This document shows, piece after piece, positions 11,504 through 22,123 of a stretch of DNA of 64,000 nt. The notes under the pieces are model-generated. The model did no database searches. It saw only the letters and a program-made list of their open reading frames with translations, and was not told where the DNA came from. How positions within the stretch are numbered: position 1 is the first letter of the stretch; each line of letters begins with the position of its first letter. The translations under genes and the position numbers were made by a program. The DNA is from Cyclina sinensis (taxonomy: Eukaryota; Mollusca; Bivalvia; Venerida; Veneridae). Location of the stretch: contig JAAONU010000009.1 in NCBI GenBank assembly GCA_012932295.1, positions 10,891,535 through 10,955,534 of the forward strand, in the 5' to 3' direction.

Positions 11504-12029
11504 ACAAGAGGGCCAAAATTGTTATGTTCCTTAATAATCGACCCCAGATGACCCATATTCCAACTTGACCTAGAAATTACCGAAACAACTTTTCTGACAA
11601 ATTTCCAGGTTATTTGGACTGAAAGTAATACCTCCAGAGTTTTAACAAGGTTCTCCAATATTTGGGTTCTGTGACATAGTTCTTGAATCCAGATGACCCA
11701 TATTCAAACTTTAGCTAAAAATCATTGAAACAACCATTCTGACAAATTTTTCAGTATATTTGGAGTGAAAATGTAAACTCTGGCTATTTAACAAGGTTTT
11801 TCCATATTTGGACTGTGACCTAGTTTTTAACCCTTATTCAAACTCATGCTATATGTCATGGAAACAACCTTTCTGATTAATTTCCAGGACATTTGGGCTG
11901 AAAAAGTAGCCTCCAGAGCATTAACAATGTTTTTCTATTTATGGGCTTTGTGAGCTAGTTTTTGACCCAAGATGACCCATATTCGAACTTGAGCTAGAAA
12001 TCACTGAAACAACCTTTCTGACAAATTTA
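11504..12029 (+). mobile_element. T1-like head remnant and A units
   Basis: The sequence ACAAGAGGGCCAAAATTG at 11504-11521 looks like a T1 head that has lost the right half of its hairpin and the CTCACCTGAG block. Three to four A units follow, with GATGACCCATATTC and GTGACCTAG or decayed versions. The array stops at about 12029, where AT-rich sequence leads into J units. Confidence 0.6.
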
Positions 12030-12505
12030 TATATTTTTAAATTTTTATGTATAATTACCCTATGAAGTTTGAATGTTCAGGGTGAAATGGTACTACAGTT
12101 ACTGAGCAGAAACAGTTTTCACTGTACAGGTCCCTGTGACCCTGATCTTTGACATACTAGCCCTAAAAACAATATGGTTCTTCTATTTAGTAAAGGCAAT
12201 CATCATGTGAAGTTTGAAGGCTTTGGATGAAATGGTACTCCTGTTATTGAGTGGAAACAGTTTTCATTCTAGAGGTCCCTCTGACCTTGACCTTTGACCT
12301 ACTGACCCAAAAAACAAAAGTTTTTTTTTATACTCAATAAGGGCAATAGCCCTGTGAAGTGTGAAGGCTTTGGATCAACAGGTACTCAAGTTATTGAAAG
12401 GAAACTAAGTGTGACAGACAAACAGACAAACAGACACCCATGGACAGGGCAAAAACAATATGTCTCCATCAGAAGGATGGGTTTAGTGGGAGACATAACA
12501 ATGAA
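12030..12505 (+). mobile_element. J array with tatgtctcc/ggagacata tail
   Basis: Two to three J units (GAAGTTTGAAGGCT, AAATGGTACTCC, GTTTTCACTCTACAGGTCCC) end in an ACAGACAAACAGACA run and an imperfect tail hairpin at 12459-12498 (TATGTCTCC ... GGGAGACATAA). One unit carries TGACCTTGACCTTTGACCT at 12282-12300. Related J arrays with the same tail are at 25205-26160 and 41254-42212. Confidence 0.65.
12282..12300 (-). promoter_or_regulatory. DR1 plus extended half-site, nuclear-receptor-like motif
   Basis: TGACCTTGACCTTTGACCT reads on the minus strand as AGGTCA-A-AGGTCA (a DR1, the HNF4/RXR type) followed by an overlapping TCAAGGTCA (the ERR/NR5A extended half-site). The same string or a near match occurs in unrelated cores at about 25940, 36932, 37469 and 41997. 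It is a consensus match only; function is unknown. Confidence 0.35.
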
Positions 12506-13874
12506 CATTTTTTGCCTATATAAGTCTTTATGTAAAATCAAATGACCCCTCCCAGGGTCGGGCCAGTTTTGACCCCAGAGTCATGATTTGAACAAAACTG
12601 GTAAAGGTCCACTAGACAATGCCGCACACTCAATATCTAAACTCTAGATCTTGTGGTTTCTGACAAAAATTTTTTTTTAAGTTTTTCCTATATAAGTCTA
12701 TGTAAAACATGTGACCCCTGGGGCGGGTCCTTTTTTGACCCAGGGGCTATGATTTGAAAAAACTTGGTGTAGTCTAATAGACAATTCTGTATACCAAATA
12801 TCTTAACTCTAAGCCTTGTGGTTTCTGAAAAGAAGATTTTTAAAATTTTTCCTATATAACTCTATGTAAAACATGTGACCACTTGGGCAGGTCTATTTTT
12901 GACCCAGGGTCTATGATTTGAACAAACTTGGTAGAGGTCCTCTACACAATGCTACATACAAAATATCTAAGCTCTATGCCTTTTGGTTTCTGATGTGAAC
13001 ATTTTTTACTCTTTTTCCTATATAACTCTATGTAAACAAGTGACCACAAGGGCAGGGCCTATTTTGACCCAGTGGCTATGATTTAAACAAACTTAGTAGA
13101 GGTCCACTAGACAATGCTACACACCAAATATCTAAACTCTAGGCCTTGTAGTTTGTGACAAGAACATTTTTTAAAGTGTTTCCTATATAACTGTTTGTAA
13201 AACATGTGACCCCTGGGGCGGGGCCATTTTTGACCCAGGGGCAATGATTTGAACAAACTTAGTAGAGGTCCACTAGACAATGCTGCACACTAAATATCTA
13301 AACTCCAGGCCTTGCGGTTTCTGACAAGAAGATTTTTAAAAGTTTTTCCTATTTAACTTTATGTAAAACATGTGACCCCTGGGGCGGGGCCATTTTTGAT
13401 CCATGGGCCATGTTTTGAACAAACTAAATAGAGGTCCACTGGACAATGCTGCACACTAAATTTCTAAACTCTAGGCATTGTAGTTTCTGGCAAGAAGATT
13501 TTTAAGTTTTCCCTATATAAATCTATGTAAAATCAACTGACCCCTGGGGTGGGGTCAGTTTTAAACCCAGGGTCATAATTTGAACAAACTTGGTAAAGGT
13601 CCACTAGATGATGCTTCATACCAAATATCTAAGCTCCAGGCCTTGAGATTTTGGAGAAGAAGATTTTTAAAGATCCAACTTTTAAAATCGATTTTTAGCT
13701 CCAGTGAACCAGAAATGCAATGGACCAGAGCCATTTGAACAATCTTGGTAGAGCTTCATGCAAGGAACATCTCAGGCAAGTTTCATTAAATTTGGCCTAT
13801 TGGTTTCAGAGGAGATGTCATTTGAACAAGAAATGGGTAGAACCGATGGATGCTCCCCGAATAAATGCAAATTC
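12506..13874 (+). repeat. B array of about seven units with a tail spacer but no tail
   Basis: B units of about 165 bp run from 12520 to about 13660, followed by the usual spacer (GATCCAACTTTTAAAATC, then CAATCTTGGTAGAGCTTCAT). Where the tetranucleotide run and T1 tail would be expected, the sequence changes at about 13830 to unrelated DNA and then to the head of a D cassette at 13875. Confidence 0.7.
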
Positions 13875-14320
13875 CACAAGAGCCATGTTACACATGGTTA
13901 ATCCCCCCGCTGGGAAGAAGCTACCTGAAGGTTGTACTTTCAAACACTCAATGTAATAATGAAAATCCCACAAAAAATAGGCAAGGTAGAAATATTGTTC
14001 TTGCAAACTGCACTTCCTACCAATGTGCTATGTCAGTGTATTAAGTTTGAAGAAAATCGCTCAAGCACTTTTGGAGTTATGCTTCGGACTAAGTTTTTCA
14101 ATTAAATCTGATAAAGGGGAATAATTCTAAAAGTAGGCAAGGTAGAGTTATTATTCTTTCACACTGCACCTCCTCCAAATGTGCTCTTTCAGTATATGAA
14201 GTTTGAAGAAAATCACTCAAGTACTTTTGGAGTTATGCTCCGGACAAAACTGGAACGGACGGACACACGGACGGACAGAGACCATTTCTAATATCCCCTT
14301 CACCTTTGGCGGGGGGATAA
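13875..14320 (+). mobile_element. short D cassette with head and tail hairpins
   Basis: The head at 13875-13910 reads ACAAGAGCCATGTTACACA then TGGTTAATCCCCCCGC: a GCCATG..CATGGT hairpin followed by ATCCCCCCGC. Two D units are followed by an ACGGACGGACACACGGACGG run (14255-14277). The tail at 14291-14319 is ATCCCC..CACCTTTGGCGGGGGGAT. The right arm GCGGGGGGAT is the exact inverse complement of the head block. Confidence 0.75.
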
Positions 14321-15250
14321 TAAGTTCAAGAATTCAAGAATTAGATATACATGTATATGCTGGGATTTTTAAAATGTAAACAAGTAAATCTCATAAAGGG
14401 GAATAACTCTAAAAATAGGCAAGGTAGAGTTATTGGACTTGCACACTGCACTACCTACCAATGTGCTCTGTGAGTGTATGAAATTTGAATAAAATCCCTC
14501 AAGTAGTTTTGGAGTTATGCTCCGGACAAAATTTATCAAGTTATTCTGATAAAGGGGAATAACTCTAAAAATAGGCAAGGTAGAGTTATTATTCTTGCAC
14601 ACTGTACTACCTACCAATGTGCTCTGTCAGTGTATGAAGTTTGAATAAAATCCCTCAAGTAGTTTTGGAGTTATGCTCCGGACAAAATTTATCAAGTAAT
14701 TCTGATAAAGGGGAATAACTCTAAAAATAGGCAAGGTAGAGTTATTGCACTTGCACACTGCACTCCCTACCAATGTGCTCTGTCAGTGTATGAAGTTTGA
14801 ATAAAATCCCTCAAGTAGTTTTGGAGTTATGCTCCGGACAAAATTTATCAAGTAATTCTGATAAAGGGGAGTTACTTTAAAAATAGGCAAGGTAGAGTTA
14901 TTGGACTTGCACACTGCACTACCTACTAATGTGCTCTGTCAGTGTATGAAGTTTGAATAAAATCCCTCTGGCAGTTTTGGAGTTATGCTGCGGACAAAAT
15001 TTATCAAGTAAATTTGATAAAGCGGAATAACTCTAAAAAAAGGCAAGGTAGAGTTATTGCACTTTCACACTGCACTACCTACCAATGTCCTCTGTCAGTG
15101 TATGAAGTTTGAATAAAATCCTTCAAGTAGTTTTGGAGTTATGCTCCGGACAAAATTGTTTCGGACGGACGCACAGATGCACGGACGCACGGACGCCAAA
15201 CGGACAAAGGGCATTCCTAATATCCCCTCCGCCTTTGGCGGGGGGATAAA
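14321..15250 (+). mobile_element. D array, five regular 156-bp units with tail
   Basis: AGGCAAGGTAGAGTTATT recurs at 14417, 14573, 14729, 14885 and 15041, an exact 156-bp period with few differences between units. It is followed by GGACGGACGCACAG-type tetranucleotides and the tail hairpin TATCCCCTCCGCC-TTT-GGCGGGGGGATA at 15221-15247. The region 14321-14385, before the array, is non-tandem and has no clear head, so this may be a second tail-bearing segment of the preceding cassette. Confidence 0.75.
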
Positions 15251-15833
15251 AAAGGGCTATTGTTTAATATGTATTTTGTTTAAAGTATGAAAAAAAACAA
15301 AGGGCAATAACTCCTAAATTATGCAAAATAGAGTTACGGTTCTTGCACGATGCACTTCTCCTCATAGAGATCTATCTACCAATTAAGTTTCATGTTAATA
15401 TCTCTTATACTTTGTGAGATATTCCCTGGACAAAAAATTTGTATGAGAAATTTTTAAGGGCAATAACTTAAAAATTAAGAAAGCAAGAGTCATGGTTCTT
15501 GTGCACTGCACTGCTCATCAATGAGATCTATCTTCTTATAAAGTTTCAAGTTGATACCTCTTATACTTTGTGAGATATGCCCCTGACAAAAATTAAGTAT
15601 GAGAAATTTCAAAGGGCAATAACTCAAAAATTAATAAAGCAAAAGGTTATGGTTCTTAAGCACTGCACTGCTCCTTAATGAGATCTAAGTTCCTATAAAG
15701 TTTGGTCTTGATATCTCTCATAGTTTTTGTGTTATGCTTCGGACAAAATTATGAAGGACTAACAAACGGACAGACGGGATGGACGAACTGACAAAGGGGC
15801 AACTACATGCCCGCTCTTCGAGAAGCATAATTA
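15251..15833 (+). mobile_element. K array with tail
   Basis: Three K units start GGGCAATAACT at 15301, 15458 and 15614, about 156 bp apart. They carry GAGATCTAT and CTCTTATACTTTGTGAGATAT. An ACGGACAGACGGGATGG run leads to the tail hairpin ATGCCCGCTC-TTCG-AGAAGCAT at 15807-15829. The units resemble C and D in layout (a unit ending GTTATGCTCCGGACAAAA). Confidence 0.65.
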
Positions 15834-16427
15834 TCTCGAAGGGTTTTCAGGTTATGCTATGGACAAGATTTTTCTAAAAAGGGAGATAATTCAAAAACGG
15901 GACAAACAGAGTTATGGTTCTTTGGCACTGCACTCCACATCAATGCCCTCTATCACTGTGTGCAGTTTAAACAAATTATGTTCAAGGGTTTTCAGGTTAT
16001 GCTCCGGACAAGATTTTTCTAAAAGGGGAGATAATTCAAAAACTGGGCAAATTAGAGTTATGGTTCTTTGGCACTGCACTTCGCGTCAATGCCCTCTACC
16101 ACTGTGTGCAGTTTAAACAAATTATATCCAGGGGAATTCAAGTTATGCTCCAGACAAAATTATGATGGACGGATGGACGGACAAAGCGGCAACTATATGC
16201 TCGCCCTTCGGGGAGCATAACAAATTATCTCCAAGGGTTGTCAGGTTATGCTCCGGACAAGATTTTTCTAAAAGGGGAGATAATTCAAAAACGGAGCAAA
16301 ATAGAGTTATGGTTCTTTGGGACTGCACTCCGCCTCAATGCCCTCTACCACTGTGTGCAGTTTAAACAAATTAAGGGTTTTCAGGTTATGCTCTGGACAA
16401 GATTTTTCTAAAAGGGGAGATAATTCA
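15834..16427 (+). repeat. C array, left part, with internal TTCG-loop tail
   Basis: Units of 145 bp (GGTTATGCT at 15850, 15995 and 16140), with GTTCTTTGGCACTGCACTC and CACTGTGTGCAGTTTAAAC. A tetranucleotide run and a tail hairpin ATGCTCGCCC-TTCG-GGGGAGCAT (about 16197-16219) follow, after which C units resume. The array is interrupted at 16427/16428 inside ATAATTCAA by a T1 cassette and continues at 18707. Confidence 0.75.
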
Positions 16428-18706
16428 ACAAGAGGGCCATGATGGCCCTATATCGCTCACCTGAATATGACTGCTTTTAACAAAGTTGCTATGGACCTGG
16501 TTAATTGACCCCAGATGACCCATATTCGAACTTGACCTAGAAATTATTGAAACAATCTTTCTGACAAATTTCAAGGTTATTTGGACTGAAAGTGTAGCCT
16601 CTAGAGTGTTAACAAGGTTTTTCCATATTTGGGCTCTGTGACCTAGTTTTTTAATCCAGATGACCCATATTCAAAGCTGAGCTGGAAATCATAGAAGCAA
16701 CCTTTCTGACAAATTTCCAGGATATTTGGATGTAACCTCTGGAGTGTTAAAATGGTTTTAACATTCTAGGGCTCTGTGACCTAGTTTTTGATCCCAGATG
16801 ACCCATATCCTAATCTGGGCTAGAAATCATTGAAACAACCTTTCTGACAAATTTCAAGGACATTTGGACTGAAAAGTAACCTCTAGAGCATTAACGAGGA
16901 TTTTCTACTTTTTGGCCCTGTGTCCTAGTTTTTGACCCCAGATAACCCATATTCAAAACTGAGCTAAATTCATTAAAACAGGCTTTCTGACAAATTTCAA
17001 GGTTTTTTGAACTGAAAATGTTACCTCAATGCATGTTAACAAGGTTTTTCCATATTTGGGGTCTGTGACCTAGTTTTTGACCCCAGATGACTTTTATTCG
17101 AATCTGAGCTAGAAAACAATAAAACATCCTTTCTGACAAATTTCGAGAATATTTGGACTGAAAAGTAGCTTCTAGAGTGTTAACAAGTTTTTTTTCTATT
17201 TTTGGGCTCTGTGACCTAGTTTTTGATTTCAGATGACCCATATTCAAATTTAACGTAGAAATCATTGAAACAACCTTTCTGACATATTCCAGGTTATTTG
17301 GACTGAAAATGTTACCTCTAGAGTGTTAACAAGGTTTTTCCATATTTGGGCTCTGTGACCTAGTTTTTGACCCCAGATGACCCAATTCTGAACTTGAGCT
17401 AAAAATCATCAAAACAACCTTTCTGACAAATTTCTGGGATGTTTTGACTGAAAATGTAACCTCTAGAGTGTTAACAAGGTTTTTCTATTTTTGGGCTCTA
17501 TGACCTAGTTTTTGAACCCAGATGACCCATATTCGAACTTGAGCTCATAGAAATCATAGAAACAACCTGTCTGACAAATTTCCAGATTATTTGGACTGAA
17601 AATGTTACTTCTTCTTCTATAAGAAGAGTTTCAAAGTTTTCACTATATAAGCCTATGTAAAACCAATGACCCCGGGGTGGGGCCAAATTTGACCCCAGGG
17701 GTATAATTTGAACAAACTTGGTAGAGGTCCACTAGACAATGCTACATACCAAATCTTAAGGCTCAGGGCCTTGTGGTTTCAGACAAGAAGATTTTTGAAG
17801 TTTTTCCTATATAAGCCTATGTAAAACCAATGACCCCAGGGTGTGGCCAAATTTAGCCCCAGAGGTATAATTTGAACAAACTTTGTAGAGGTCCACTAGA
17901 CAATGCTACATACCAAATATCTAAGCTCTATGCCTTACGGTTTCTGACAAGAAGATTTTTAAAGTTTTTCCTATATAACTCTATGTAAAACAAGTTACCC
18001 CTGGGGCGGGGCCATTTTTGACCCAGAGGCTATGATTTGAACAAACTTGGTAGAGGTCCACTAGACAATGCTGCACAACAAATATCTTAGCTCTATGCCT
18101 TACGGTTTCTGACAAGAAGATTTTTAAAATTTTTCCTATATAACTCTATGTAAAACAAGTTACCCCTGGGGCGGGGCCATTTTTGACCCAGAGGCCATGA
18201 TTTGAACAAACTTGGTAGAGATCCACTAGACAATGCTGCACACCAAATATCTTAGCTCTATGCCTTACGGTTTCTGACAAGAAGATTTTTAAAATTTTTC
18301 CTATATAACTCTATGTAAAACAAGTTACCCCTGGGGTGGGACCATTTTTGACCCCAGGATCTTAATTTGAACAAACTTGGTAGAGGTCCACTAGTTGATG
18401 CTTTATACCAAATATCAAAGCTCCAGGCCTTGTGGTTTCTGACAAGAAGATTTTTAAAGATCCAACTTTTAAAATCTGTTTTTAGCTCCTGTGACCCAGA
18501 AATGCAATGAACCGGAACCATTTGAACAAACTTGGTAGAGCTTCATGCAAGGAACATACTAGGCAAGTTTCATTAAATTTTGCCCAGTGGTTTCAGAGGA
18601 GATGTCGTTTGAATGAATTGTGGACGACGGACGGACGGACGGACGGACGGACGCCGGACAATCAAGGATCCTAAAAGCTCACATGAGCATGCTCAGGTGA
18701 GCTAAA
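16428..18706 (+). mobile_element. complete T1 cassette (A then B) nested in the C array
   Basis: The head has AGGGCCATGATGGCCCT at 16432-16448 and CGCTCACCTGA. About eight A units run to about 17610, then five B units (ACTAGACAATGC spaced 164-165 bp at 17731, 17895, 18060, 18225, 18390). A spacer and a GGACGACGG(ACGG)n run at 18621-18652 follow. The tail hairpin CTCACATGAGCATGCTCAGGTGAG ends at about 18701 in GCTAAAAA. The flanks, ATAATTCAA on the left and GGGGCAAAATAGAG on the right, join into one normal C unit, so this is a clean insertion with no clear target duplication. Confidence 0.85.
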
Positions 18707-19174
18707 AAGGGGCAAAATAGAGCTCTGGTTCTTTGGCACTGCAGTCCGCCTCAATGCCCTCTACCACTGTGTGCAGTTTAAACAAATTATCTCCAAGGGT
18801 TTTCAGATTATGCTCCAGACAAGATTTTTCTCAAAGGGAAGATAATTAAAAAACAGGGCAAAATAGAGTTATTGTTCTTTGGCACTGCACTCTGCGTCAA
18901 TGCCCTTTACAACTGTGTGCAGTTTAAACAAATTATGTCTAAGGGTTTTCAGGTTACGCTATGGACAAGATTTTTCTAAAAGGGGAGATAATTCAAAAAC
19001 GAGACAAAATAGACTTATGGTTCTTTGTCACTGCAGTCCGCCTCAATGCCCTCTACCACTGTGTGCAGTTCAAACAAATTATATTTAGGGGTTTTCAAGT
19101 TATGCTCCAGACAAAACGGACAGACAAACAGACAAGGCAGCGACTATATGCTCTCCCTTCGGGGAGCATAAAAA
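18707..19174 (+). repeat. C array, right part, with TTCG-loop tail
   Basis: Three C units continue the interrupted array. An ACGGACAGACAAACAGAC run and the tail hairpin ATGCTCTCCC-TTCG-GGGGAGCAT at 19148-19170 follow, then AAAA. The tail matches the one at about 16197-16219. Confidence 0.75.
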
Positions 19175-19600
19175 TCATTGAACTAGAAAATGCCAATGAT
19201 ATGCACAACCAGACTTGGTACTGATCATTCCTGTAAAGTTTGGATGAAATCGCACCAGTAGTTTCTAAGGAGTAGTCCGGACAAGTTTTGTGATGGACAG
19301 ACAGACAGACAGACAGATGCATGGAGGGACAGACAGAAAGATAAACAGATGATGGAGAAGTGATCCCTATATGTCATGGCTACTTTGTAGCATGTCGCAG
19401 CTGCTGTGAAGCCGGCAACACAAAAATCATTATTTGGCCAAAACGCTTTTTTCATTTGAGGGCCATAACTCAGCCAAAAATCATTCAACTAAAAAACCTG
19501 TTAGATATGTGCAAGTACTTGAGGTACTGATCAATCCCGTAAAATTTCATTCCAATTGCATTAGTAGTATAAGAGAAGTAGTCCAGACAACTTTAAAAAT
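19175..19600 (+). repeat. L cassette, left part
   Basis: An L unit (ATGCACAACCAGACTTGGTAC, CGCACCAGTAGTTTCTAAGG) is followed by a pure (GACA)n run at 19295-19318 and a tail hairpin near 19362-19420 (ATATGTCATGGCTAC-TTT-GTAGCATG), which looks partly duplicated. A second L unit from about 19445 is broken at 19600/19601 by a T1 cassette and resumes at 21486. Confidence 0.65.
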
Positions 19601-21485
19601 AACAAGAGGGCCATGATGGCCCTGTATCGCTCACCTGAGTATGACAGCTTCTACCAAAGTTGCTATGGACCTTTTTAATTGACCCTAGATGACCCATATT
19701 CGAACTTGACCTAGAAATTATTGAAACAATCTCTTTGACAAATTTCCAGGATATTTGGACTGAAAAAGTAGCATCTACAGTGTTAACAAGGTTTCTCGAT
19801 ATTTAGGCTCTGTGACCTAGTTTTTGACCCCAGATAACCCATATCCAAACTTGAGCTACAAATCATCAAAACAACCTATCTGACAGATTTCCAGGACATT
19901 TGGACTTAAAATGTAGCCTCTAGAGTGTTTACAAAGTTTTTTACATATTTATACCATGTGACCTAGTTTTTGATCCCAGATGACCCATACTCCAACTTGA
20001 GCTAGAAATCATCAAAAAAACCTGTCTGACAAATTTCTAGGATATTTGGACTAAAAAAAGTAACCTCTGAAGTGTTAAAAAGTTTTTTACATATTTATAC
20101 CATGTGACCTAGTTTTTGATCCCAGATGACCCATATACAAATTTGAGCTAGAAATCATTGAAACAACCTTTCAGACAAAATTCAAGGACATTTGGACTAA
20201 AAATGTAACCTCTAGAGCTTTTACAAGGTTTTTCTACTTTCGGGCTCTGTGACCTAGTTTTTGACCCCAGAGAACCTATATTCAAAACTGAGCTAGAAAT
20301 CATCCATAGAATCTTTCTGACAAATTTCCAGGTTATTTGGACTGAAAATGCTACCTTTAGAATATTAACAAGTTTTTCCATATTTGGACTCTGTGACCTA
20401 GTTTGTGACCCCAGATGACCCATACTCGAACTTGATCTAGAAATCCTCAAGGCAATTTTTCTGACAAATTTCCAGATTATTTGGGCTGAAAATGTAACCT
20501 CTAGAGTGTTAACAAGATGTTTCTATTTTTGGGCTCTGTGGCCTAGTTTTTGAACCAAGATGACCCATATTTGAACTTGAGCTAGAAATCATAGAAGCAA
20601 CCTTCCTGACAGATTTCCAGATTATTTGGTCTAAAAATGTTACCTCTAGAGTGTTAACAAGGTTATTCAATATTTGGGCTCTGTGACCTAGTTTTCGACC
20701 CAAATGACCTATTTTTGAACTTGACCTAGAAATTATCAAAGCAACCTTTCTGACAAATTTCAAGATTATTTGAGCTGAAAAAATAACCTCTAGAGTGTTA
20801 ACAAGATGTTTCTATTTTTGGACTTCGTGACCTAGTTTTTGAACCCAGATGACCCATATTTGAACTTGACCTAGAAATCATCATTAGAACATTTCTGACA
20901 AATTTCTAGGATATTTGGACTAAAAAAGTAGCCTCTAGAGTGTTAACAAGATGTTTCTATTTTTGGGCTCTGTGACCTAGTTTTTGAACCAAGATGACCC
21001 ATATTTGAACTTGAGCTAGAAATCATAGAAGCAACCTTCCTGACAGATTTCCAGATTATTTGGTCTAAAAATGTTACCTCTAGAGTGTTAACAAGGTTAT
21101 TCAATATTTGGGCTCTGTGACCTAGTTTTTGACCCCGGATGACCTATATTTGAACTTGACCTAGAAATCATCAAAGCAACCTTTCTGACAAATTTCAAGA
21201 TTATTTGGGCTGAAAATGTAACCTCTAGAGTGTTAACAAGGTTTTTCTATATTTGGGCACTGTGACCTAGTTTTTTAACCTTGATAACCCATGTTCGAAC
21301 TCGTCCGAGATATTAATGAGACAAACATTCTGACCAAGTTTCATGACAATTGAGGCAAAAATGTGACCACTAGAGTGTTAACAAACCAATTGTTAACGGA
21401 CGGACGGACAGACAGACGGACGGACGACGGACAAAAGGTGATCAGAAAAGCTCACTCTGTCACTACGTGACAGGTGAGCTAAAAA
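19601..21485 (+). mobile_element. T1 cassette, A array only, nested in L
   Basis: The head AACAAGAGGGCCATGATGG starts at 19601 and is followed by CCCTGTATCGCTCACCTGAG. About eleven A units follow; 20509-20940 and 20941-21240 contain nearly identical neighbouring units, which points to local duplication. The last unit changes to a shared pre-tail module (TTCGAACTCGTCCGAGATATT, GACAATTGAGGCAAAAATG), then (ACGG)/(ACAG) at 21397-21429 and the tail hairpin CTCACTCTGTCAC-TAC-GTGACAGGTGAG before CTAAAAA. The same pre-tail module is in the cassettes ending at 34095, 48556 and 52757. Confidence 0.85.
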
Positions 21486-21713
21486 TCATTAAAGGGCCAT
21501 AACTCTGACAAAAATCATTTGACTGGAAAATGCCAAAGAAATGCACAACTGGACTTGGTACTGATCATTCCTATAAAGTTTGGATGAAATCGCACCAGTA
21601 GTTTCTGAGGAGTAGTCCGGACAAGTTTTGAGACAGACGGATGGACAGACAATGGAGAAGTGATCCCTATATGTCGCGGCTACTTTGTAGCAGGCGACAC
21701 AAAAAAATGATTT
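21486..21713 (+). repeat. L cassette, right part and tail
   Basis: One L unit (GGCCATAACTCTGAC, AAATCGCACCAGTAGTTTCT), an ACAGACGGATGGACAGAC run and the tail hairpin TGTCGCGGCTAC-TTT-GTAGCAGGCGACA at 21672-21699 with A-rich sequence after it. Host intron sequence follows. Confidence 0.7.
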
Positions 21714-22079
21714 CACAGTTTAAACTTGTGTGAAATGAATCATCCTGCCATGTCTCTGAAAAAGCTCAGACTGGCACTTAAAATTTTTGGGTCAAAGGTT
21801 TCATTTCTATTTTTTGTGAAACAGACAGTAAAAGTTTGGCATTGTGAAATATTTCTTTAAAATGTTCTTGACTCTAAAAAAAGAAATGGTCCGATTCAAT
21901 TAATTTGAAGACTATACTTACTTTTACATAGTTACCCCTATGAAAGACACAAGATTCCCTGAATAAACGAGCCCTAAAAACTCCCCACTTATCAAGCAGA
22001 TCCGCTACTGGGTCTGCATACTGAAAAAAGAAAGAAATATAAATAGTCAGTCATTACTGATCAAAATAATAGAAAATAA
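21714..22079. other. host intron around the exon, not repetitive
   Basis: Apart from the exon at 21922-22020, this segment has no cassette repeat. It contains a pyrimidine-rich tract on the minus strand next to the 3' splice site and ends at a T1 head at 22080. Confidence 0.6.
21922..22020 (-). CDS. CTDSPL: CTD small phosphatase, third exon of the window
   Basis: The minus strand reads TTTTTTCAG, then an exon of 99 bp (33 codons, phase 0 at both ends), then GTAAGTATAG. It encodes [13 protein letters not shown], then [18 protein letters not shown]. This is the segment that directly follows SLAK in CTDSP1/2/L (SCP) proteins, phosphatases of the HAD superfamily. The vertebrate members dephosphorylate Ser5 of the RNA polymerase II CTD, among other substrates. 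The exon joins without loss to the one at 38187-38336, through an intron of about 16.2 kb filled with cassettes. The next exon, which should hold the last catalytic block (ILDNSP-like), is not found to the left, so that intron exceeds 21.9 kb or the exon lies outside. Which of the paralogues CTDSP1, 2 or L it matches best cannot be told; invertebrates may have one gene for all three. Confidence 0.95.
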
Positions 22080-22123
22080 AACAAGAGGGCACAGAAGGCC
22101 CTGGATCGCTCACCTGAGAAATA

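Noticed and set aside
14417..15250. Possible CRISPR-like or satellite array
   Set aside because: Units are contiguous with no unique spacers, the genome is eukaryotic, and the array ends in a cassette tail.
15221..15250. GC-rich hairpins followed by A-rich sequence as transcription terminators
   Set aside because: They are the right ends of mobile cassettes paired with head blocks; bacterial terminator logic does not apply here.
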